Assembly (NCBI GenBank): GCA_964019155.1
Contig: OZ025241.1
Location: 4,023,764 to 4,087,763 of the forward strand
Length of the DNA stretch: 64,000 nt
Direction of reading: 5' to 3'
Source: Osedax fenrisi
Taxonomy: Eukaryota; Annelida; Polychaeta; Sabellida; Siboglinidae
Shown here one piece after another: positions 49,201 through 55,944 of the stretch (position 1 is its first letter; every line of letters starts with the position of its first letter). The translations under genes were made by a program, and so were the position numbers. The notes beneath the pieces were generated by a model that saw only the letters and a program-made list of their open reading frames with translations, had not been told where the DNA came from and did no database searches.

Positions 49201-49655
49201 GATATATTATAAAGTAAGCATCGTATAGCGCTATACATAATACGAACCGGTGACGGACAGAAACTCCTTATTGGAACAGATGGAGGAATCCGGCCTGCCC
49301 ATCAGCATGGCTATGTTGTCCTCGGACATGGTTAGACCACTGTAGCCTAACTACTATCGATGTATGCACGGGGGTATAGTTATAATCGTGTGTGTGTGTG
49401 TGTGTGTGGTTGTAGTCATATATGTGTGTATGCGTATGTGTGTGAGGTCGTTACTTATGATATAACTATTTAGTTGTTGGACGACTGATGTTTATGTCAC
49501 GAGTAATGCGAATATATCACGTGGTTAAACGGCTCGAGAGTCACGTGTATGCTAAGATCACGTGATTAATTAGCGTTACTTACATCCGGGTGTCGACATA
49601 CGTTCTAGTGGCCGCGTAATCTAATCGTAGATTTCCACGGAGACTATTCGATGTT
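24398..49655 (-). CDS. NIT-domain receptor guanylate cyclase (18 exons)
   Basis: Exons, 5' to 3': 49584-49655 (possibly untranslated), 49248-49339, 46756-46943, 45465-45623, 42952-43191, 41873-41962, 40062-40217, 38780-38915, 37763-37857, 37244-37315, 35514-35648, 33603-33708, 31314-31451, 30323-30421, 29704-29789, 28377-28596, 27452-27495, 24398-25231. From ATG 49329 the joined exons total 2880 nt, 959 aa, with every phase matching. Order: cytosolic N-terminus, TM1 (~60-82), NIT-like extracellular region (~95-345), TM2 (~352-375), dimerisation helix (~383-415), cyclase domain (~425-610), Ser/Thr/Asn-rich tail. Retained: purine-selecting E476 and C548, metal D480, N555, R559, K596. The first metal Asp is Glu (E436 in CFSEI). 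The family makes cGMP at the membrane, and NIT domains are associated with nitrate/nitrite or NO signals. The splice model is mine and needs RNA support. Confidence 0.8.
25250..27440. other. AT-rich intron, no gene seen
   Basis: Contains self-complementary TATAGTATA-rich DNA at 25380-25510. An imperfect tandem duplication of about 110 bp sits at 27190-27410. No further exon found. Confidence 0.45.
27452..27495 (-). CDS. guanylate cyclase, exon 17 (44 nt)
   Basis: AATAG acceptor and CAG|GTGTGT donor. It reads IDLKAIANDAASYQ in the only open frame. It enters in phase 1 and leaves in phase 0, as needed on both sides. Small, so moderate certainty. Confidence 0.5.
27660..28010. repeat. two (TA)n arrays in an intron
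   Basis: Arrays at about 27660-27716 and 27972-28006, with AT-rich non-coding DNA between. Confidence 0.8.
28345..28350 (-). terminator. candidate alternative poly(A) signal
   Basis: AATAAA 22 bp after the in-frame TAG at 28372-28374. If the G|GTTAGC donor at 28377 is skipped, transcripts could end here, giving a cyclase without the long tail. Confidence 0.35.
28377..28596 (-). CDS. guanylate cyclase, exon 16 (end of cyclase domain)
   Basis: Starts GKGMMDVYVLTGEK, the Lys-containing last strand of class III cyclases, and continues with an acidic linker. The donor G|GTTAGC overlaps a TAG stop, so the exon can be read as terminal (stop 28372) or internal. The 5' end is tandemly duplicated upstream (28600-28800). 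Confidence 0.75.
28579..28800 (-). repeat. 106-bp tandem duplication of an exon start (two extra copies)
   Basis: The sequence around the exon 16 acceptor recurs at exact 106-bp spacing: the MMDVYVLT codons start near 28587, 28693 and 28799. The middle copy keeps CCTCTCAG|GGCAAGGG intact. The farthest has GGTCAG|GA. Because 106 is not a multiple of 3, use of the upstream copies would shift the frame. Confidence 0.85.
29256..29565. mobile_element. hAT-type MITE
   Basis: Starts CAGCGGTTGCCCACC and ends in the inverse of CAGTAGTTCCCAACA. The 8-bp flanks GTATAGAT and GTCTAGAT differ at one base. 310 bp, related to 18941-19148, with an internal TA array. In the intron between exons 15 and 16. Confidence 0.75.
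29704..29789 (-). CDS. guanylate cyclase, exon 15
   Basis: Acceptor CCAACAG, donor AAG|GTTTCA. Reads NTIQISNNTYDLVKND then FIVEERGFIDVK, the region after NTASRM leading to RG.(I/V).VKGKG in cyclases. It joins exon 14 through a split GAT codon. Confidence 0.85.
29842..29985. repeat. 26-bp minisatellite
   Basis: About six copies of a CGTACACACATACACTTAAA-type unit with very low divergence, 50 bp from exon 15. Confidence 0.9.
30218..30263. repeat. (CA)-rich (ACACAT)n microsatellite
   Basis: ACACACACATACACACACAT-type repeats, 60 bp downstream of the exon 14 donor. Confidence 0.85.
30323..30421 (-). CDS. guanylate cyclase, exon 14 (catalytic core)
   Basis: Reads SCVAGLVGHINPRFC then LFGDTVNTASRM, with the Cys used by guanylyl cyclases to select GTP and the Asn/Arg catalytic pair. 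Acceptor ACCGCAG, donor G|GTAAGTGG. One of the clearest exons in the window. Confidence 0.95.
30490..31320. repeat. degenerate repeats of a CCACTGTATTATAACTAGAG motif
   Basis: More than ten loose copies of ACCACTGTATTATAA / CACTGAATTGTAACTA spaced 20-90 bp fill this intron. They are too diverged to call a simple minisatellite. Confidence 0.5.
31314..31451 (-). CDS. guanylate cyclase, exon 13
   Basis: Reads VPDRNGHIHALEMSRMCL and, further on, MRLKFGIHS, matching the GLP.RNG..HA.EIA.M and LR.GIHTGP blocks. Acceptor ACACAG, donor G|GTTAGTG. Confidence 0.93.
31535..31690 (-). mobile_element. SINE (partial, minus orientation)
   Basis: Reverse complement of the SINE body: CATCCCATCCAGGAACTTAG, GAAGTTTTCACTTATAACCA and CACCCATGGTTTTAACGAGA. 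Confidence 0.8.
31967..32140. repeat. recent repeat R3 (copy 2) with (TCCTA)n tail
   Basis: Near-identical to 13052-13200, followed by ATCCTATCCTATCCTATT. A pentamer tail points to a LINE 3' end inserted recently. Confidence 0.75.
32459..32552. repeat. perfect 94-bp palindrome
   Basis: Two 47-bp arms, fully complementary, no spacer, centre GATGTGCACATC. In the intron between exons 12 and 13. Confidence 0.95.
32715..32925 (+). mobile_element. SINE (5'-truncated)
   Basis: Diverged copy: TTTAGAAGTGTTCTTATATA, ACCATGGATTCCTTAACA, TCATTTAAGTTCGTTGATGG, CTCCACCAAAATAAAAC. Confidence 0.7.
33603..33708 (-). CDS. guanylate cyclase, exon 12
   Basis: Reads VVDTLETVYTIFEQVI and HDVYKLETIADSVMISS, matching the VV.LLN.LYT.FD and VYKVETIGDAYMVVSG blocks. 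The guanine-selecting Glu and second metal Asp are present. Gly-Asp-Ala-Tyr has become Ala-Asp-Ser-Val. Donor G|GTATGT. Confidence 0.95.
33737..35173. mobile_element. hAT-like MITE with expanded internal minisatellite
   Basis: Ends TAGGGGCAACGCTGGAAC and, inverted, TAGGGGCGCTGCAAC. The 8-bp flanks CTTGTTAT and CATATTAT agree at six positions. About 33 units of ~41 bp (GGACCAATACATAGGAGGTC + CCCTAGATTTTAAAGTGGGG) fill it. A single-unit relative is at 53857-54018. Confidence 0.8.
33830..35140. repeat. ~41-bp G-rich minisatellite
   Basis: About 33 tandem units, each with a G-run of 5-12, separated by AGGAGGTCCCCTAG. The G-runs vary most. C-rich on the sense strand of the cyclase gene. Confidence 0.95.
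35448..35545 (-). repeat. duplicated exon 11 donor region
   Basis: Sequence around ACCACGTATCAG|GTGAG at the exon 11 end recurs about 63 bp downstream in transcription as CACCTATCAG|GTGAG. The second copy holds an intact GT donor. Confidence 0.65.
35514..35648 (-). CDS. guanylate cyclase, exon 11 (start of cyclase domain)
   Basis: Reads VFPSKIAYLIANNLEVKP, then LRFSNVSICFSEIPQYN. It matches MLPKSVA..L..G..V....F..VTI.FSDIVGFT of receptor cyclases, with the first metal-binding Asp replaced by Glu and GFT by QYN. Acceptor TTGACAG, donor CAG|GTGAG. Confidence 0.93.
35724..36872. mobile_element. 1.15-kb element with ~45-bp inverted ends
   Basis: ACTGTACAGTAGACCGGTTC at 35742 onward is found inverted at 36838 onward, with extended similarity through GTGTACACTGTAC and TCAATTTTT. 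The interior is AT-rich with no ORF. In the intron between exons 10 and 11. Confidence 0.7.
36876..37080. repeat. perfect 66-bp inverted repeat with 73-nt loop
   Basis: Arms 36876-36941 and 37015-37080 are exactly complementary over 66 bp. The loop carries GTACAGTGTACAC-type sequence also found at the adjacent element's end. Either a MITE-like foldback or the source of a hairpin RNA. Confidence 0.92.
37244..37315 (-). CDS. guanylate cyclase, exon 10 (dimerisation helix)
   Basis: Reads NHRKAIDTNLLTVDN then TKMENLLKQ, matching the heptad-like helix before LLYQMLP in receptor cyclases. The acceptor CTAG|AATCAC fits phase 0. A competing CACAG 9 nt inside would break the frame. Confidence 0.8.
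37763..37857 (-). CDS. guanylate cyclase, exon 9 (second TM helix)
   Basis: Hydrophobic MAILRIVLFSALVVTICPVI followed by YYVIYM and basic TSRSKE. It sits just before the dimerisation helix, so it is the TM segment between the sensor and cyclase. Donor GAG|GTCAGT. Confidence 0.9.
37870..38160. repeat. ~36-bp minisatellite beside exon 9
   Basis: About eight units of GGGGTTACGTCATCATNGGT and TATGTAACGCTGCA, 13 bp from the acceptor of the TM exon. Each unit carries a TTACGTCA half-site resembling a CRE. Confidence 0.85.
38470..38512. repeat. small inverted repeat
   Basis: GATTATCACAGGGTAATC pairs with GATTACCCTATGATAATC with one mismatch across a 6-nt loop. Confidence 0.7.
38780..38915 (-). CDS. 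guanylate cyclase, exon 8 (end of sensor domain)
   Basis: Reads VNNTGSGTTDYYGWLKKL then ACASEVIKSEYQK and LTRIKR, resembling the T..W...... end of NIT domains just before the TM helix. It has a potential N-glycosylation site NNT. Donor A|GTAGTA leaves phase 1. Confidence 0.75.
39027..39073. repeat. (TA)n microsatellite
   Basis: About 47 bp of pure TA in an intron. Confidence 0.9.
40062..40217 (-). CDS. guanylate cyclase, exon 7 (NIT-like domain)
   Basis: Reads TMQEIDIYNNASVSLEVHY and more, to FKHVFRAP. Acceptor TAAGCAG. The donor is either CCC|GTTAAC (used here) or ATG|GTTCAC 9 nt on, both in phase 0. Extracellular, with a possible glycosylation site NAS. Confidence 0.7.
40919..40970. repeat. 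(TA)n microsatellite
   Basis: About 52 bp of pure TA. Confidence 0.9.
41523..41828. mobile_element. possible hAT-like MITE (TAGTGATGGGAT ends)
   Basis: Starts TAGTGATGGGAT and ends with the inverse GATCCCATCACTA. The interior repeats GTTTCGAAACGGTTTCAG and ATTACTCGAAA. The target duplication is not clear. Confidence 0.5.
41873..41962 (-). CDS. guanylate cyclase, exon 6 (NIT-like domain)
   Basis: 90 nt, phase 0 on both sides. Reads ATHINMLKTHESIATLKDIG then VMFYVEESNH. Acceptor GAATAG, donor CAC|GTTAGC. Confidence 0.75.
42400..42665 (+). mobile_element. LINE 3' fragment
   Basis: Frame ARAISVPYSWNTLPTSSRTT corresponds to the RSFSVAGPRLWNSLP block at LINE C-termini. The 3' UTR piece GGACGGCCGAATGC and CACAGTTCTCAGTCCGAATA recurs near 4751-4815. 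Confidence 0.65.
42680..42934. mobile_element. MITE with CCCAGCTAACAGTAA ends (copy 1)
   Basis: Left end CCCAGCTAACAGTAAGAGCA, right end the inverse of CCCAGAAAACAGTAATAGCA. The interior is made of TGCTATTATGCTGCTATTAT-type repeats. It lies 18 bp from the exon 5 donor. Copy 2 at 61990-62384. Confidence 0.75.
42952..43191 (-). CDS. guanylate cyclase, exon 5 (NIT-like domain)
   Basis: 80 codons, phase 0 both sides. Starts AILDNRYYALTGNYSG and ends ESYVREAWP. Predicted helical and extracellular, continuing the sensor domain started in exon 4. Donor CCG|GTTTTC is weak. The frame runs 4 codons past it before a stop. Confidence 0.8.
43541..43958. mobile_element. TA-flanked element rich in TTAGGGTAC motifs
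   Basis: CACTGTTAAAAATTAGGGT at the left and the inverse of TACTGTTAACAATTAGGATA at the right, both flanked by TA. Inside, about a dozen AGGGTAC motifs are spaced 15-45 bp. It is not telomeric repeat. No ORF. Confidence 0.6.
44195..44475. repeat. interspersed repeat family R1 (copy 2)
   Basis: Parallels 8500-8815 with moderate divergence (ACGCGAAATCGTGTAAT, TATACTTTTAAAATGTAAA, TTATATGATGAAAAATAAGT). Confidence 0.6.
44817..44854. repeat. (TA)n microsatellite
   Basis: About 38 bp of pure TA. Confidence 0.9.
45018..45189. mobile_element. hAT-type MITE with perfect 8-bp target duplication
   Basis: 172 bp. Both ends read TAGTGATGTAAATGATGC inward, a perfect 18-bp inverted repeat. GTATACAC flanks both sides (45010-45017, 45190-45197). 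The interior repeats CGAGCCCGAGCCGAGCC. A larger relative is at 57197-57705. Confidence 0.93.
45207..45445. repeat. 24-bp minisatellite with 72-bp higher-order period
   Basis: Ten units of CCGGCCTACATAGTACATAG plus a variable TATG/TATC/TACC end, cycling in threes. All frames are open, so long ORFs here are artefacts. The array stops 20 bp from the exon 4 donor. Confidence 0.95.
45465..45623 (-). CDS. guanylate cyclase, exon 4 (start of NIT-like domain)
   Basis: Reads TKKMIQSKNEIPGLVTILQE then EREQMMFYHSSL and LFLLSALQNTNK. The LQEER pattern followed by a helical segment is the start of NIT sensor domains. Donor AAG|GTAAGTG is strong. The acceptor is taken as CATAAG and could lie 6 nt further in. 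Confidence 0.85.
45861..46325. mobile_element. Tc1/mariner-type MITE (copy 2)
   Basis: 465 bp flanked by TA. Starts CAGTAAACTCCCGATAAGTC and ends with the inverse of CAGTCAAGTTTCGGTAAGTC. Closely similar to 7248-7702, including GCGCAGCGCGAGTTAAATGG. Confidence 0.82.
46392..46545 (+). mobile_element. SINE (partial, keeps B box)
   Basis: GGACGCGAGTTCAAGCCCC resembles a pol III B box, followed by the SINE body (GGTATTAAAATAATATCTAG, AAGTGCTCTTAT). The 3' part is replaced by a TA run. Confidence 0.7.
46756..46943 (-). CDS. guanylate cyclase, exon 3 (first TM helix)
   Basis: Reads QSKCGEKDYSHRFHDEF, then a hydrophobic segment IVMNCCLMALVCGVLAYFV and a junction ITYYSFTQ. The helix would anchor the N-terminus and send the NIT-like domain outside. 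Acceptor CCGACAG, donor CAG|GTTAGC. Confidence 0.88.
47012..47050 (-). mobile_element. SINE 3'-end fragment
   Basis: TTGAGCCCATCACATTCAGG AACTTA is the reverse complement of the SINE tail, next to (TA)n. Confidence 0.5.
47050..47127. repeat. (TA)n microsatellite
   Basis: About 78 bp of pure TA, adjoining the SINE fragment. Confidence 0.95.
47285..48220. mobile_element. non-autonomous DNA element (copy 2 of 9270-10170 family)
   Basis: Left AAAAGTAACCGAATACGGAC, right the inverse of GGGGAAAGTAACCTAATACG. The central GTGTCCGTATT motifs are conserved. No ORF. Confidence 0.72.
48220..49240. other. AT-rich intron, no exon seen
   Basis: Intron between exons 2 and 3, with a (TA)n run at 49160-49194. 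No other feature recognised. Confidence 0.5.
49248..49339 (-). CDS. guanylate cyclase, exon 2 (likely start codon)
   Basis: ATG at 49329 in context ACCATG. Reads MSEDNIAMLMGRPDSSI then CSNKEFLSVT. Acceptor CTACAG, donor G|GTTCGT (weak). The open frame continues upstream into exon 1, so an earlier start is not excluded. Confidence 0.7.
49390..49445. repeat. (GT)n microsatellite
   Basis: GTGTGTGTGTGTGTGTGTGG and a looser TGTGTATGCGTATGTGTGTG follow the exon 2 acceptor side. Confidence 0.85.
49584..49655 (-). CDS. guanylate cyclase, exon 1 candidate (5' UTR or coding)
   Basis: TTTTTAG acceptor and strong AT|GTAAGT donor. Open throughout (TSNSLRGNLRLDYAATRTYV) and in phase with exon 2. No in-frame ATG, so it is either untranslated or follows a further unseen exon. 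Confidence 0.5.
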
Positions 49656-49699
49656 CTAAAAATAGAATGACGTACTAAGTTGCCAAGCTAACCGGCTGA

Positions 49700-52644
49700 T
49701 TAAATGAATCGTGAATGACTAATACATAATTAAATCACGTTTAATATACACCGAACAATTATAAATATGTAGAATAACATATTATTTATATTGAATTGTT
49801 AATATTTCATTTATAATATATTATTATACATTTTCCAGGTATATATAATTATATTATTTATTAACATGTTATTTATGATATGTTAGATATCCGGAACTCT
49901 ATTGGCATTATAATCTATGTATTTCAGTCGGGTTATTCCTTCTTTATTGAATTATCTTACCTTATAATAATCTAACATTACCTGTTACATGTTACCTGAT
50001 TTGGTTAGGCACTTCCATCAACATCTTTATGGAATTTTGCGGACATACTTTCAATATATTTATTGGGAAGGTGAAACTGAGAATATATTTTTCTCAAATT
50101 TTATTTAATTTTTATTTATATTTTCTCAACACTTATGAGATTTTATAATATACAAGTGTCTAAATAAATAATGAACATACTAATTTAGTAGACACTATTC
50201 GTAGGCTACCCTGCATACTTGCATTCAACACAACTATAAACCACCTATTTATTCAGTAGGGGTTTTATTCATGATATAAAGTGGTTATCTGTGAGTACGT
50301 TATTTAGTTATGCTTCAAGGAGAGACTTTGATGTTAATTAACAATATTGTTAATATATATATATATTAATATATTGTTTGTATGATAACTTATCATTGAT
50401 AATGCATGCGTGAGAGAAAGGGAATACTTTATTATGATGGTTTATAATTAGATATAGTGGAATAAACTAAACTGTTGAGTGAAGGTTGAATCTGATATTA
50501 TTATTATATATGTAGATTGTGGTAATTGTAATAGAAATGATCCAGTATAAAGGTAAATATCAAAACTTAGTTATATCAATCAGAATAATGTGGTCTAAAG
50601 TAACGAATGCAGAGGAAATATTACAAATTATTAATTTTATTTATTTAGAATTAACTATGTATTTAAATATATTATCTGATAGCTTAATTAGCGTAGTTGT
50701 ACATATATGGAATGGTCTATATATATATATATATATATATTGGTAGTTATTTGTATTGTTATTTTGTGGAGTCATTTTATCCTATCCAGGAACGTAGATG
50801 AACGTATGGATCTAATGTCCCTTCGAGGCCGCTCTCTTGTTAATGAATCCATGAATGGTTTTAACGAGAGTCGATCATTTATTTATATACAATTTAAGAT
50901 ATATAGATACAATATATATATATATATATTGTATACAATATAAGATCAATTCAAAATACTATTTTAATACCTATTTAATTGATCCGGATAGGGATTTTAT
51001 TATTATTTAGATTATTTTAGATTATTTATTTATTATTATGAATTACTAATATGTATTATCAGATGGATTAACATAGGGTTTATATTAATGATTGTTTGAA
51101 ACGCTAAATAAATCACTGAGTATTACACTCCTGGGTGTGGGCTACCCATATGGGATTTGGGCAATCCCGAAGCTTCCTTCACTTATATATTCCCTTTGAT
51201 TATCCTTCTATACACATACATGTTTGAATGTATAATATGTAATTGCATTATTATTTACTCTGGCCAAACACCTCGAAAGTCAATTTGACTATTTTGTTTA
51301 GCCATTTATTGTTAAAAATTATTTTGCAATAATACATTATCCTTATCCTTATCCTTATTTAACTCGCATTCTATAACATGTATGTCAACACCATAACCAA
51401 GTAAACCACGCAAGCAGTTATGAAAAATATTAATAATAATTAATATATGATTTGTCTACTAAAGCATATTTAGATTCCCAGTATATATTGTGTGTGTGTA
51501 TTTGTATAGTTTATCTATATTAGTTTACTTATTTTAATGTATTGACTTTTTTTTTTTAATGTGTTTGTTTTTAGTTATGACATAAATAGGAAGATAACCA
51601 TAATTACCTTAATTATTAACATTATCTGAAATATCATCTTGTTTCTAATTAGTGCGTAATTGATCATTAATGTATACAATAGGATATTGCACAATGTATA
51701 CTTATTGTTGTCGTATGTGTACCTAGTGATCTTGTATGTTAGGTTAAAACATGAATTACTCGTAATTGGTGTACTATTTCATTTATATTTCATATTATTG
51801 TATAATTAGTAGACATATTTAAATCACCATCAAGTACTACTAATAATTATTAATTATTAATGAACTTAACAATTTTATTAAAAATCTAGACTCTATTGAA
51901 TACTATAGATATGTTATTATAATATATTAATTGTGTATTATTAGCTATATTTATTTCAGTTGGTATAGTTTATGAGTGGTATTGAATATTAAATTGTAGT
52001 TAATTAAGTATGTAATATTGAATATTTGTTGTTATACATGTATTGGTATCAATTGTATATATACCTATAGGCCTATAGGCTATATATATAGAGGGGTGTA
52101 TAAACCCCTCTATTTTAGGTTTTACATTTCTATTAGTATCTATTACATTATACTTAGTAATTTCAAAGTAGTAACCTATCTATCATTAGTATCATTAGGC
52201 CGTTTCGGATAAACATATAGTATGAGGTTTATATTTTAATTCAACAATACAATAGGAAATAGTATCATAATTATGTGTAATACTTATAATATTAGTGTGG
52301 GTGGTAAGAAGTATAATTATATTTATCATTGTAGGTGAATTAAATTGACTTAAAGTTTTATAACAAACTAATATTATAATATATTATTAATTATTGTATT
52401 AAAACGAATGTCAGATTACTGTTACTATTAACATGTAATACCTATTCCTCTAATTCTTGTTACAAGCAAGTGTATGAATGCTACTTAATCAAGCCCATAA
52501 CTACAAATGTGTTGACGTATAACTTAATAACTTCACCATGTACAAGTTTTCGAAAGTATGTGTGAACATATATATATATTAATATGTGTGTGTATTATCA
52601 TGCGTATATACATTGGTAATAATGCCATTATACATATAAGTATG

Positions 52645-52670
<26 letters not shown>
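49700..52670. other. AT-rich spacer between the two signalling genes
   Basis: Should hold the cyclase promoter. Nothing else is identifiable except a partial SINE at 50750-50880, small TA runs, and a short GC-richer patch at 51120-51185 without a supported exon. Confidence 0.4.
50750..50880 (-). mobile_element. SINE (partial, minus orientation)
   Basis: Contains GGAGTCATTTTATCCTATCC AGGAACGTAGATGAA, AGGCCGCTCTC and CCATGAATGGTTTTAACGAG, the reverse complement of the SINE body. Confidence 0.75.
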
Positions 52671-52676
<6 letters not shown>

Positions 52677-52746
52677 TTAAATAACGTTCCTAAATAGTGA
52701 AATTAAAGACTGTATATATATATATATACACATATATAAGATATAA

Positions 52747-52752
52747 TTTATT
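52747..52752 (-). terminator. candidate poly(A) signal of the ARF-like gene
   Basis: AATAAA on the minus strand, about 580 bp after the stop codon at 53335. The sequence between is GC-richer and suits a 3' UTR. Confidence 0.4.
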
Positions 52753-52759
52753 ACGCGAA

Positions 52760-52765
52760 CAATAA

Positions 52766-52809
<44 letters not shown>

Positions 52810-52830
52810 GTATATATATATATACATATA
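52760..52830. repeat. (CA)n-(TA)n compound microsatellite
   Basis: ACACACACACACACACAT followed by TA repeats. Confidence 0.85.
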
Positions 52831-52849
52831 CAATACAGGTGGTAAGATG

Positions 52850-53334
52850 CGCGCGCATAAACAAGCGGTACCGATGTGAACTTTGACCCCATCTTACGGG
52901 TACACAACTCTAGTGTTGTTGTTAACTCCAGCAGCCTCTCACCACCGGCAGCATCTCACACACACACAAGTGTACGTAGCTCAGCTCCAGTAGTAGGTAC
53001 ACCACACACTACACCGTACGCCGTTATACTATAGCCGTAGACGTACTATATCTCGTCACCAGCTCGTCGTGTTGCGTACACGGACCTATATCTATAGTAC
53101 ACGTACGCACGTCTAGCTATAGGTGTAGGTGTAGGTATAGTAACAGTTACCGACCTATTAGTTTAGTGTATACATATACACTATAGTATCTCAAGTAAAG
53201 TTTACATAGGACGTACTCGCTAGTATCCACACAGCATCTCCCGATATCCTATAGGGGTATCGCCTGCGGATATCTTCCCCCACCCCACCACACCCTACCC
53301 CACCCCTCAGCTTCTCCGTACAGTAGCCGTGCGA
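52850..53334 (-). other. probable 3' UTR of the ARF-like gene
   Basis: Clearly more GC-rich than the surroundings (CAGCAGCCTCTCACCACCGG, CCACCCCACCACACCCTACC), lacking a supported frame, directly after the stop codon. Confidence 0.45.
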
Positions 53335-53469
53335 TTAGCTCGGGTAGCGTAACATCGAGCCCAGCCAATCAAACACGGCGTTGAAACCATCGCCCGTCAG
53401 CGAACTGCACTCCACGGCCAAACACGGATTTCTTTTGTTCAACAGTGACAGGTTCAACTCTTCCCTTAT
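53335..53469 (-). CDS. ARF-like gene, exon 4
   Basis: Acceptor AACAG. Reads IREELNLSLLNKRNPCLAV then ECSSLTGDGFNAVFDWL and ends LRYPS plus TAA. Matches I...L.L......W.I..CSA.TGEGL.EG..WL of ARF proteins. Confidence 0.92.
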   Translation of the reverse strand: MREELNLSLLNKRNPCLAVECSSLTGDGFNAVFDWLGSMLRYPS

Positions 53470-53569
53470 CTGTTATCAGTGAAATATAGATATAGATATA
53501 CGTAATCGTACAGGGTGTATGCGATTTATACGTAATATATTACATTAGGTTATATTGTATTAGTAAATA

Positions 53570-53626
<57 letters not shown>

Positions 53627-54924
53627 ATACATATATTCTTATGAATATGAAATTTATATAACGATTCCTAAATTGTGGTTCAAGATAGAGATTTCAAAGT
53701 ATAAATCTGAGGACATATTGCAGGTAAATAAACTAATAGTGTATGTATATATCTATAGATCAGCTTCATTATAATATATATATATATATATATACACGAA
53801 GCTCTCCATATATATATACATACTATATATATATATATACTATAGTATACTATAATTAGGGACGCTGCAACTGGGGGGACTGGGGGATATGTTCACCCCC
53901 CCCCCCTCCCACTTTAAAATCTAGGGGGACCTCCTATGTATTGGTTCCCCCACTTTTAGCACAACATTTATTTTGATTTGTTGGTCCCTCTACATACAAA
54001 ATCGTTCCAGCGCCCCTAACTATAGTATCATATAGTATCATATAGTATACTATAGTATACTATAGTATCGGGATATTTCTATGTATATGTCTAACATATA
54101 ATACCAGGGATAATACACACCTGATAATACTGTATAATTATATTATAATATAAGATATCGAAATATAAGGACAATGTTATATACATCACGTGATAAGATA
54201 ATGATATATGATATATGTTAACCTGAATAGAAGATCTGGCCCCCACGCAGTCCATCTTATTACATACGATCACTATCGGTACGGTCTCCCGAGCCGTTCG
54301 GGCTATAACCCGATGCAGAATATCTTTGTCCGTCTCGAGATGCGCGCAATCAGTGGCGTCTATTACGTATATAAGGACATCGGCATCGAGGACGGAAGAC
54401 CTGTGTTGCTCGAAGTTCTGTAAAGGGGGCGTGGTTTAAGATAGTTGAGTGAAGACCTGTGTTGCTCGAAGTTATGTAAAAGGGGCGTGGTTTTAGCTAG
54501 TTGAGTGACGTATGAATGGTGTATCGGTACTTTTAGCGGGGATATCACTCCTTGGTCATATCAATAGTGAAAAGTGAACCTTTTTTTAATCACCCCATTG
54601 AAGCTACAGGTGGCGCTACTCGATATCAACTATAAAATAGCGATTACAAGATGTGTACTAGCCATAGATTTATAGTTTACAATAGCGTAAACAATAGTGT
54701 AAACTATAAATCTATGGTACTAGCTATTTGTTAAAGCAAATTGTTCACTGCATATAGTGTAATGCACCCCCTCTTCGATGTTAGTATAGCACCCATATAT
54801 GGGTGGTGGACCACTGGTGGTGTGTAGTTAATAATGCAGTGTATTCATTTAGTCATTATAATGTAAGAATGATTAGTAATAATCAAGTTACTACGTGCAA
54901 GTATCTTCGTTTACTCAGAAAATC

Positions 54925-54968
<44 letters not shown>

Positions 54969-55907
54969 TTATTATAATATATTATTATATATTCTTTATA
55001 TTATTTAGTATTGTTGTCCGTGGTATATTGAATGTATATTATTATTAAATTATTATCGCATTACTATTATTTTATTATTATTTTCCGAGCGAAGGGGTCT
55101 ACATGACCCTATTTTAGTGCTAATAAACTTAATATCATCATCATCATATATATATAGTTTGTTGTTGTTGTTGTTGTTGTTGTTGTTAAAGTATTTATTT
55201 AGACACATCATTAATAATAATAATTCTATAATGTGGATCGAACAATATATATCACATATAGATAATAATATCGAATGTATGTAATTCACACGATAATTAA
55301 ATTTAACTATGTGTGAAAGGGTTCTAATAGTTGTATGTGTGTTTGAAGATGTATGTATGTGTATGTGTGTAGATATGTGTTTATGTAATATTTATTTATT
55401 GAACCATGACTAGAATAGCGGATAGGAAATGGATACCTACAAATGGATCCCTCAAGAAGTCGCATACTGTGCATATATAGCCGGTATAACTAGGTATATA
55501 GCATGTATAAATGCTATAAATAAGTGTGGGGTGTGGGGTACACACTGTGGGGTGCATGACAATACCATTAAGTAGTATTTGTTTAGGTTGGTTTTTTAGT
55601 AATTGTTTATTAAGTACTTTCCGTAATGAAAAAAAATACGTGTGTAAATTAAGTATAGTTTTATATTGTTGTATATTTGATAATATTTACATTATAATAG
55701 TCAGTGGTAGACAATATATACTAGACACTCCCAGCTAATGCTTATATATATATAGCTAATGCTAGTAATGCTCTTCGTAAGTAGGTCATATATCAACTAT
55801 ATTTGTAAACAAATATTCATACAAATAATAAACATTTAGTAGTATACAGCTACATATAGTACTATATAAAGTACTATATATATGTATAATAGTATATATA
55901 TATAATA

Positions 55908-55944
<37 letters not shown>

